Source: Actinomycetes bacterium
GTDB lineage: Bacteria > Actinomycetota > Acidimicrobiia > Acidimicrobiales > RAAP-2
Assembly (NCBI GenBank): GCA_021781315.1
Contig: JAJXXB010000248.1
Span: forward strand, 1 to 11,987
Direction: 5' to 3'
Length of the DNA: 11,987 nucleotides
The position numbers were made by a program, and so were the translations under genes. Under the pieces are notes generated by a model. It was not told where the DNA came from and searched no databases. It saw nothing but the letters and a program-made list of their open reading frames with translations. Of the stretch, positions 6,173 to 11,987 are shown in pieces. Numbering within the stretch: position 1 is the first letter of the stretch; every line of letters begins with the position of its first letter.

Positions 6173-7635
6173 CACCTCGCCTCTCGCGTGGCGACCGGCA
6201 GGGAGAACACGAACTTCGCGCCACCCCCGGGTGCTTCATCGACCCAGATCGTTTCGCCGTGCGCCTCGACGAACGTCTTGGCGATGGTGAGACCCAGCCC
6301 CGCGCGCCCGCCCTTGTCGAGTTGGGCGAAGCGCTCAAAGACTCTCGACCTCAGGGCGAGCGCGACACCGGGCCCCTCGTCGAGCACCGCCACGTTGACC
6401 CGACTGCCCTCTCGAGTGGCGGAGATCACGATCTCGCCTCCCAGAGGCGAGTGGCGAAGTGCGTTGTCGATGAGATTGACGAGGACCTGAACGATGAGCG
6501 TGGGGTCGACGAAGACCTCGGGCACGTCGCGCGCGATGTCCACGCGAAGGCGATCCTCGCCCACCGCCGAGGACATCGAGTCCATCGCGTCGTGAACGAG
6601 CGACCACACGGACCTCACCTCACCGTGCACGCTGAGGACACCGGCTTCGATGCGGGACATGTCGAGGAGATTAGTGACGAGGCGCGTCAGGCGGTCGGCC
6701 TCGAGCTCGATGAGGCGGTAGAGCTCGCCGGTTTGACGTGCGTCGAGCGTCTCGGCTCGATTCACGAGCGTCGACGACGCCACCTTGATCGTCGAGAGCG
6801 GCGTGCGCAGGTCGTGCGAGACCGCGCTCATCAGTCCCTGGCGAAAGCGATCTGCCTCTTCGAGCAGGGCGCTCTGGAGGGCTTGCTCACGCAGGCGCGC
6901 TCGCTCGATCGCGAGCGCCGCGTCGTTGGCGAAGGTACGCAGCACCGTTGGATCGATGCGAGAGGTGGGTAACTCTCGCAGCGTGAGGATCCCCACGGCG
7001 TCGCCCGACGCCGACAGGGCGATCGATCGCAGCTCGCCGGGCGTGCCCGTGAGCGTCCCCACGCGTACGGGCTCTCCCGACTGAGGATCGATGCGGCGCA
7101 GCTCCTCGGGCGTGAGGTCCGCTCCGGCTGATGCCGCCACCTTCAGGCGACCATCGTCGAGCACGAGCAGGGCGACGCCCGTCACGTCAAAGGCCGCGTA
7201 CGTCGTGGTCACGATGGTCTTGAGCAAGTGGTCAACCGGTTGGTCGCCCACGAGCAACTCCGAGAGCTCCGAGAGGCGCCGCGCGGCCTCGCCCCCTCGC
7301 GCGACGGCCACGCGGGAGCGCTGAAGGTTCGACACAACCCTCGCCACCAGGACCATCACGACCACGTACACCACGAGGGCTACCCAGTTCTGGGTCGAAC
7401 CCACCGTCAGCGTCTGGTACGGCGGAATGTAGAAGAAGTCGTAGACGAGGAACCCGGCGCCCACGCTGACGATCCCGGCGACGAAGCCTCCCGTCGCAGC
7501 GCCGAGGACGACGGGTACGACGAGGATCAGCGACGCCGTGGACTCGGCCAGATGCGAGCGGAGGGGAAGCAGGGCGAGTCCCACGAGGACCGCGCCGACG
7601 ACTCCGACCGCCACTCCGAGGAGATGCCTGCGCAC
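6172..7635 (-). CDS. kdpD: KdpD-type sensor histidine kinase lacking the N-terminal KdpD/Usp region
   Basis: This is the inner-membrane sensor kinase partner of KdpE. Within its 487 residues, hydrophobic helices span about 4-100 and form the DUF4118-type membrane domain, with the landmark YDFFYIPPYQTLTV. A GAF-like region follows at about 115-245. The HisKA domain has H274 in AVSHDLRTPL, and the ATPase domain has the N-box LIDNALRHSP (about 388-397), DEGPG (419-423) and GLGLT (446-450). E. coli KdpD has about 890 residues. The missing part is the cytoplasmic N-terminal KdpD/universal-stress region with its Walker-like motifs, and no such coding sequence is found upstream. The start is a GTG with no good ribosome-binding site and a TAGGAT box nine bases upstream. 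It diverges from the kdp transporter genes. Confidence 0.9.
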   Translation of the reverse strand: MRRHLLGVAVGVVGAVLVGLALLPLRSHLAESTASLILVVPVVLGAATGGFVAGIVSVGAGFLVYDFFYIPPYQTLTVGSTQNWVALVVYVVVMVLVARVVSNLQRSRVAVARGGEAARRLSELSELLVGDQPVDHLLKTIVTTTYAAFDVTGVALLVLDDGRLKVAASAGADLTPEELRRIDPQSGEPVRVGTLTGTPGELRSIALSASGDAVGILTLRELPTSRIDPTVLRTFANDAALAIERARLREQALQSALLEEADRFRQGLMSAVSHDLRTPLSTIKVASSTLVNRAETLDARQTGELYRLIELEADRLTRLVTNLLDMSRIEAGVLSVHGEVRSVWSLVHDAMDSMSSAVGEDRLRVDIARDVPEVFVDPTLIVQVLVNLIDNALRHSPLGGEIVISATREGSRVNVAVLDEGPGVALALRSRVFERFAQLDKGGRAGLGLTIAKTFVEAHGETIWVDEAPGGGAKFVFSLPVATREAR

Positions 7636-7644
7636 GATCTCAGT

Positions 7645-7675
7645 ATCCTACGACGACGCGTGGCGGGCGCATCAA
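7645..7675 (-). promoter_or_regulatory. Candidate promoter of kdpDE
   Basis: On the minus strand TTGATG (7675-7670) and TAGGAT (7650-7645) lie 19 bases apart. They resemble sigma-70 -35 and -10 boxes. The -10 ends nine bases before the GTG of kdpD, so the leader would be absent or two to three bases long. The -35 touches the edge of the TCAG repeat array, which would allow KdpE to act on its own genes. The 19-base spacer is longer than ideal. Confidence 0.4.
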
Positions 7676-7719
7676 GAAGTTATTCAGACGTCTCAGCCCC
7701 GAATTCAGAAGCGCGTCAG
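7672..7719 (+). promoter_or_regulatory. Candidate KdpE operator: tandem TCAG direct repeats
   Basis: TCAG occurs at 7684, 7693, 7705 and 7716, with a degenerate TCAAG at 7672. Steps are 12, 9, 12 and 11 bases. The seven-base word ATTCAGA is repeated exactly at 7682-7688 and 7703-7709, 21 bases or two helical turns apart. OmpR-family regulators such as KdpE bind tandem direct half-sites about 11 bases apart. The array fills the divergent space between kdpD and the kdp transporter genes. No strong -10 for the rightward transcript is visible; AACTAT at 7720-7725 is a weak candidate, as expected for an activator-dependent promoter. Confidence 0.5.
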
Positions 7720-7742
7720 AACTATGCCCCGAGGATGGGGAC

Positions 7743-7826
7743 ATGGCAGATTTCCTCGTACTACTGGGCATCATCGCCTTCGCGGCGTTGATGCTGGGGC
7801 TCATTCGGGTACTGGATCGCGTATGA
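7743..7826 (+). CDS. 27-residue single-helix membrane micro-protein at the head of the kdp operon
   Basis: The ORF starts with MADFLVLL and ends in RVLDRV. Between them is one uninterrupted hydrophobic helix, so it should be a single-pass membrane peptide with a positively charged C-terminal end. A GAGG ribosome-binding site at 7731-7734 stands eight bases before the ATG. The stop overlaps the kdpF start (ATGA), which indicates translational coupling. From memory, actinobacterial kdp operons carry a similar short ORF before kdpF with an acidic residue near the start and an (E/D)R(L/V) ending; I could not search for it here. It may be a second small KdpF-like subunit or a leader peptide. Function is unknown. 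Confidence 0.7.
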   Translation: MADFLVLLGIIAFAALMLGLIRVLDRV

Positions 7827-7912
7827 GTCTGACCCAAATCGTCCTGATGATCGTCGCGGGGGCAATGTTCCTCTACATCGGTTACGCGATGTTCAAGCCG
7901 GAGAGGTTCTGA
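7823..7912 (+). CDS. kdpF: Potassium-transporting ATPase subunit KdpF
   Basis: This 29-residue peptide begins MSLTQIVLM and ends KPERF. It has one transmembrane helix and a short basic tail, as in KdpF, which stabilises the KdpABC complex in the membrane. The KPE(R/K)F ending just before kdpA is characteristic. Its ATG overlaps the stop of the preceding micro-gene. The codons for its last residues supply the GAGAGG ribosome-binding site (7901-7906) of kdpA, whose GTG starts one base after the kdpF stop. Confidence 0.92.
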   Translation: MSLTQIVLMIVAGAMFLYIGYAMFKPERF

Positions 7913-7913
7913 C

Positions 7914-9602
7914 GTGGGCTTCTTTCTCACCATCCTCGCGCTCGTCGTCACCTTGGGCGTGACGTGGCGCTACCTCGGCTCCTACATGGCGGCGGTCTTT
8001 GACAACCGCGTGCACTTCCTGGGGTTCCTCGAGCGCCCGATCTACCGTCTGCTCGGCACGCGGCCCGAGCACGAGCAGACCTGGCGCCGCTACGCGGGCG
8101 CCATGATCATCTTCTCCGCGGTGTCCATTGGCGCGACGTACCTCATCTTGCGTCTGCAAGGCTCGCTCCCACTCAACCCCCAGCACCTCGGCGCCGTGGG
8201 CTCGGCACTCAGCTTCAACACGGCGGCGTCCTTCGCCTCGAACACCAACTGGCAGAACTACGGCGGCGAGACGACGATGTCGTACTTCTCTCAGATCGGT
8301 GCGCTCACCGTCCAGCAGTTCGTCAGCCCCGCCGTGGGCATCGCCGTGGCCATGGTGCTGGTGCGCGGATTCGCGCGTCGGGGATCGGCGACGGTCGGCA
8401 ACTTCTGGGTCGACATCACCCGGTGCATGATCTACATCCTGGTGCCGATCGCCTTTGCCTTCGGTCTCGTCTTCGTGGCCGAGGGAGCGGTCCAAACCCT
8501 GGCCGGCACCGTCACCATCCACGACGCCCTCAACGGTGTCGTTCAGACCATCCCCCGTGGACCGATCGGATTCATGGAAGCGATCAAGCAACTTGGCACC
8601 AACGGGGGCGGCTTCCTCAACGCCAACTCGGCCGCCCCGTTCGAGAACCCGACGGGCTTGACGAACTTCCTGTCGATCTACCTCTTGCTCGCGATTCCCT
8701 TCGCCCTGACCTACACCTTTGGCAAGATGGTCGGCGGCATACGCCACGGCGTCGCGCTGTTGTCGGTCATGGTGCTCCTCTTTAGCGTGTGGGTCGGCTT
8801 CACGTCCTACGCCGAGCACCAGAACAATCCCGCAGTCCAGGCCGCCGGCATCACGTCGACGGTGGGCAACACCGAAGGCAAGGAGGTCCGCTTCGGCGAC
8901 ACGACCTCGGCCCTGTTCGGCGTCGCCTCCACGAGCACGTCGACGGGCTCGGCCAACGCCGCGTACGACTCCTTCACCCCCGTAGGAGGGCTCGGTCTCC
9001 TGACGGGCATGATGATTGGCGAGGTGACTCCGGGCGGCACGGGCAGTGGGCTGTACACGCTGCTGCTGTACGCGATCATCGCCGTGTTCCTTGGCGGACT
9101 CATGATCGGGCGAACCCCCGAGTACCTCGGCAAGAAGATCCAAGCGCGCGAAGTCAAACTCGCGGGGCTCGGCGCCCTCGTCATGCCCATCGCCGTGCTC
9201 ATCCTCAGCGCCCTCGCGGTCTCACTCGTCGCGGGTCGAGCGGGACCGCTCAACCACGGGCCCCACGGATTCACTGAGATCCTCTACGCGCTCACCTCCC
9301 AGGGCAACAACAACGGTTCCGCCTTCGGCGGCCTGACGGGCAACACGCCCTTCTACAACATCGTGGGCGCCCTCGCGATGCTGATAGGACGCTTTGCCAT
9401 CATCGTGCCGGTCCTGGCCCTTGGCGGCGCGCTCGCCGAGAAGAACGTCGTGCCGGAGTCCCTGGGCACCTTTCGCACCGACAGCCCGATGTTCGTCGGC
9501 CTGGTCATCGGCGTCATCCTGATCATCGGGGGCCTGACCTTCTTTCCCGCCATCTCGCTTGGCCCCATCGTCGAGCAGCTCTCACACGCGAGGTTCTTCT
9601 AG
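7914..9602 (+). CDS. kdpA: Potassium-transporting ATPase, potassium-binding channel-like subunit KdpA
   Basis: KdpA is the membrane subunit that binds K+ through a four-fold pseudo-symmetric selectivity filter. All four pore segments are present. They are [12 protein letters not shown] (about 108-119), [11 protein letters not shown] (about 229-239), [13 protein letters not shown] (about 369-381) and [11 protein letters not shown] (about 464-474). At 562 residues, with ten or so hydrophobic helices, it is of normal length. The start is a GTG with GAGAGG seven bases upstream, inside kdpF. The TAG stop shares one base with the kdpB start (TAGTG). I see no damage or unusual insertion. Confidence 0.97.
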   Translation: MGFFLTILALVVTLGVTWRYLGSYMAAVFDNRVHFLGFLERPIYRLLGTRPEHEQTWRRYAGAMIIFSAVSIGATYLILRLQGSLPLNPQHLGAVGSALSFNTAASFASNTNWQNYGGETTMSYFSQIGALTVQQFVSPAVGIAVAMVLVRGFARRGSATVGNFWVDITRCMIYILVPIAFAFGLVFVAEGAVQTLAGTVTIHDALNGVVQTIPRGPIGFMEAIKQLGTNGGGFLNANSAAPFENPTGLTNFLSIYLLLAIPFALTYTFGKMVGGIRHGVALLSVMVLLFSVWVGFTSYAEHQNNPAVQAAGITSTVGNTEGKEVRFGDTTSALFGVASTSTSTGSANAAYDSFTPVGGLGLLTGMMIGEVTPGGTGSGLYTLLLYAIIAVFLGGLMIGRTPEYLGKKIQAREVKLAGLGALVMPIAVLILSALAVSLVAGRAGPLNHGPHGFTEILYALTSQGNNNGSAFGGLTGNTPFYNIVGALAMLIGRFAIIVPVLALGGALAEKNVVPESLGTFRTDSPMFVGLVIGVILIIGGLTFFPAISLGPIVEQLSHARFF

Positions 9603-11656
9603 TGACTACCGTTAACGCCTCCCCCACGTCGTCGCACCGCGGCGTCGCGACCTCACGCAGCCTCTTCGACCCCGCGGTCCTGCGTCAGGCCCTCGTGGAC
9701 TCCCTGCGCAAACTCAGTCCCGCGGTGCAGGTGCGTAACCCCGTGATGTTCGTCGTCCTCGTGGGCTCCGTGATTGCGCTCTTCGAAGCCGTCGCTCACC
9801 CGGGTGTCTTCACGTGGTCCATCACCGTCTGGCTGTTTCTCACGGTGGTCTTTGCGAACTTCGCTGAGGCGATGGCCGAGGGTCGCGGCAAGGCCCAGGC
9901 CGACACCTTGCGCAAGATGCGTTCAGAGACCGAAGCGCGCCGGCTGCGTGACGACGGAACCGAGGAGCTGGTCGCGGCCGCAACCTTGCAAAAGGGCGAC
10001 GTGGTCGTCTGCGAAGCCGGCGACCTCATTCCCTCCGACGGCGAGATCATCGACGGCATTGCCTCCGTTGACGAGTCGGCGATCACCGGAGAGTCCGCGC
10101 CGGTCATTCGCGAGTCCGGCGGCGACCGTTCCGCCGTGACCGGGGGAACCAAGGTGCTGTCGGATCGCATCACGATTCGCATCACCGCCGAGCGCGGTCA
10201 CACCTTCATCGACCGCATGATCGCGCTCGTCGAGGGGGCGAACCGTCAGAAGACGCCCAACGAGATCGCGCTGACCATTCTGCTCGCGGTGCTGACCATC
10301 GTCTTCATCCCCGTCGTGGTGACCCTGGTGCCCTTCGCCCACTTTGCCGGCACGTCAGTGTCCGTCGTCATCCTCGTCGCCCTGTTGGTCTGTCTCATTC
10401 CCACGACCATCGGCGCGCTGCTCTCGGCGATCGGTATCGCGGGAATGGACAGGCTGGTTCAGCGAAACGTCCTCGCGATGAGCGGCCGCGCCGTCGAGGC
10501 CGCCGGTGACGTGCAAACCCTCCTGCTCGACAAGACCGGAACCATCACCCTGGGCAATCGGATGGCGGCCAACTTCTTTCCCGTCGGCGCCCACTCAGAG
10601 CGCGACGTCGCCGACGTGGCCCAGCTCGCCTCCCTGGCCGACGAGACCCCCGAGGGCCGCTCGATCGTGATTCTCGCGAAGGAGAAGTTCGCCATCCGTG
10701 AGCGCCAACTCGAGGCCGACCACGTCTTCGTGCCCTTCTCGGCGAACACGCGCATGTCGGGTCTCGATCTCGGCGAGCGACGGGTGCGCAAGGGCGCGGC
10801 GGACTCGCTGAAGCGCTGGATCACCGAGCAAGGAGCGAGCGTGCCCGCCGATCTCGACGACATTGTTGAGAAGGTGGCGCGTTCGGGGTCGACGCCGCTC
10901 GTCGTCGCCGACGGCGCCGACGTCGTGGGGGTTATCGAACTCAAGGACATCGTCAAGACGGGCATCAGCGAGAAGTTCAACGAGATGCGCCGGATGGGCA
11001 TTCGCACGATCATGATCACGGGTGACAATCCGCTCACCGCGGCCGCCATTGCCCAAGAAGCCGGTGTGGACGACTTCCTCGCCGAGGCGACGCCCGAGAC
11101 GAAGATGACGCTCATCAAGAAGGAACAAGAGGGCGGCAAACTCGTCGCCATGACCGGCGACGGCACGAACGACGCGCCGGCCCTCGCCCAGGCTGACGTC
11201 GGCGTCGCCATGAACACCGGCACCACCGCGGCCAAGGAGGCCGGCAACATGGTGGACCTCGACTCGAACCCCACGAAGTTGATCGACATCGTCGAGATCG
11301 GCAAGCAGCTCTTGATCACGAGGGGGGCACTCACCACCTTCTCAATCGCCAACGACATCGCCAAGTACTTCGCGATCATTCCGGCGCTGTTCGTCGCGAC
11401 CTACCCTCAACTGCGCTCTCTCAACGTCATGCACCTGCACAGCCCCCAGAGTGCGGTGCTCTCCGCCGTCATCTTCAACGCGCTCGTGATCGTTGCTCTG
11501 ATTCCGCTCGCCCTTCGTGGCGTGCGCTTTCGCGCGACCAATTCGTCCGCGATCCTGCGGCGCAACGTCTTGATCTACGGCGTGGGCGGGGTCGTCGTCC
11601 CCTTCGTCTTCATCAAGCTGATTGACCTCGCCCTCGTCGGCCTTCACGTCTTCTAA
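9602..11656 (+). CDS. kdpB: Potassium-transporting ATPase ATP-binding subunit KdpB
   Basis: KdpB is the P-type ATPase subunit that hydrolyses ATP to drive K+ uptake through KdpA. The actuator domain shows DESAITGES, with S165 matching the regulatory serine S162 of the E. coli TGES loop. The phosphorylated aspartate is D310 in [11 protein letters not shown] (E. coli D307). The hinge motif is [18 protein letters not shown]. Membrane helices occur near 45-90, 220-280 and in the last 110 residues. Length (684) is normal. The start is a GTG overlapping the last base of the kdpA stop, with GAGG at 9590-9593 eight bases upstream. KdpC follows after a 10-bp gap. Confidence 0.97.
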   Translation: MTTVNASPTSSHRGVATSRSLFDPAVLRQALVDSLRKLSPAVQVRNPVMFVVLVGSVIALFEAVAHPGVFTWSITVWLFLTVVFANFAEAMAEGRGKAQADTLRKMRSETEARRLRDDGTEELVAAATLQKGDVVVCEAGDLIPSDGEIIDGIASVDESAITGESAPVIRESGGDRSAVTGGTKVLSDRITIRITAERGHTFIDRMIALVEGANRQKTPNEIALTILLAVLTIVFIPVVVTLVPFAHFAGTSVSVVILVALLVCLIPTTIGALLSAIGIAGMDRLVQRNVLAMSGRAVEAAGDVQTLLLDKTGTITLGNRMAANFFPVGAHSERDVADVAQLASLADETPEGRSIVILAKEKFAIRERQLEADHVFVPFSANTRMSGLDLGERRVRKGAADSLKRWITEQGASVPADLDDIVEKVARSGSTPLVVADGADVVGVIELKDIVKTGISEKFNEMRRMGIRTIMITGDNPLTAAAIAQEAGVDDFLAEATPETKMTLIKKEQEGGKLVAMTGDGTNDAPALAQADVGVAMNTGTTAAKEAGNMVDLDSNPTKLIDIVEIGKQLLITRGALTTFSIANDIAKYFAIIPALFVATYPQLRSLNVMHLHSPQSAVLSAVIFNALVIVALIPLALRGVRFRATNSSAILRRNVLIYGVGGVVVPFVFIKLIDLALVGLHVF

Positions 11657-11666
11657 GGAGTCTTTG

Positions 11667-11987
11667 ATGATTGCTCACCTGCGCCGCTCTCTGGTGATGG
11701 CCCTGATTTCGCTGGTGCTGTTCGGCTTCCTCTACGCGTTCGCCGGCACGGGACTCGCGCAACTCCTCTTTCCTTCCCAGGCGAACGGATCACTCAGCGC
11801 GAACGGTTCCGCCCTCATAGGTCAGAACTGGACCAGCTCGAGGTGGTTCCACGGTCGGCCCGACGACACCGGCCCCTACGCCGCCAACGCGAAGGCGGGC
11901 GTCACCGGCGGCGACAACCCCCTCGTGGCCAACGGCGTCCACGGCGAGTCGGGAGCGACCAATCTCGGTCCGCGCTCCCAGACGCTT
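11667..11987 (+). CDS. kdpC: Potassium-transporting ATPase subunit KdpC, 5' part
   Basis: The gene is cut by the right edge of the window after 107 codons. The protein opens with a basic stretch and one membrane helix (about 8-36, ending ...LAQLLFPSQANGSL). It continues with GSALIGQNWTSSRWFHGRP and GATNLGPRSQTL, all hallmarks of KdpC. KdpC is the single-span subunit that assists ATP binding by KdpB. The ATG has AAGGAG at 11655-11660, partly inside the kdpB stop codon, six bases upstream. About 80-90 residues of a typical KdpC should lie beyond the window. Confidence 0.95.
   Translation, partial: MIAHLRRSLVMALISLVLFGFLYAFAGTGLAQLLFPSQANGSLSANGSALIGQNWTSSRWFHGRPDDTGPYAANAKAGVTGGDNPLVANGVHGESGATNLGPRSQTL

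Noticed and set aside
5441..6490. Open frame of 349 codons on the plus strand
   Set aside because: It is antisense to kdpE and the end of kdpD, both with intact family motifs; its own translation resembles no protein family.
7893..9143. Open frame of 416 codons on the minus strand
   Set aside because: It is antisense to kdpA and consists of charged, repetitive Gly/Arg/His/Glu-rich sequence typical of reverse-strand GC-rich frames.

Overview
The window comes from a high-GC chromosome with strong G/C preference at third codon positions. I read it as Actinomycetota, with a tentative lean to the Acidimicrobiia. The support is GTG starts that look leaderless, a kdpF of the actinobacterial type ending in KPERF, and a micro-gene upstream of kdpF that resembles one I recall from actinobacterial kdp operons. 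The lineage is inference; there is no rRNA or other marker here. I see no mobile element, CRISPR array, tRNA or rRNA, and no gene-free stretch above 300 bases.

Left part (1-2172). The 5' end of an rmlB-like dTDP-glucose 4,6-dehydratase gene runs off the left edge on the minus strand. It diverges from rmlA (glucose-1-phosphate thymidylyltransferase). Together they supply the first two steps of dTDP-sugar (rhamnose) synthesis. Next is bioY, the substrate-binding membrane subunit of a biotin ECF transporter. It converges on a crotonase-family gene that looks like a delta3,delta2-enoyl-CoA isomerase; the two stop codons interlock in a single CTAG.

Middle part (2191-5440). On the minus strand an ECF-type sigma factor gene is followed by a gene for an unrecognised single-pass membrane protein with a large predicted extracytoplasmic part. 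The layout is that of a sigma factor with its membrane-bound regulator. Diverging from the sigma gene is an aminopeptidase P (M24 family) with all five metal ligands.

Right part (5495-11987) is a complete potassium-stress module except for the 3' end of kdpC. kdpD and kdpE (sensor kinase and response regulator) read leftward. A 27-residue membrane micro-protein, kdpF, kdpA, kdpB and kdpC read rightward with overlapping or closely spaced starts. The roughly 107-bp divergent control region carries helically spaced TCAG repeats that are good candidates for KdpE binding. The KdpD here has no N-terminal KdpD/Usp cytoplasmic region, so how it senses potassium is open.

No clearly new system is present; most of the window is recognisable housekeeping. 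The best second looks are the unidentified partner of the ECF sigma factor, the short KdpD, the kdp micro-protein and its operator array, the C-terminally short RmlA, and the recurrent leaderless GTG starts.
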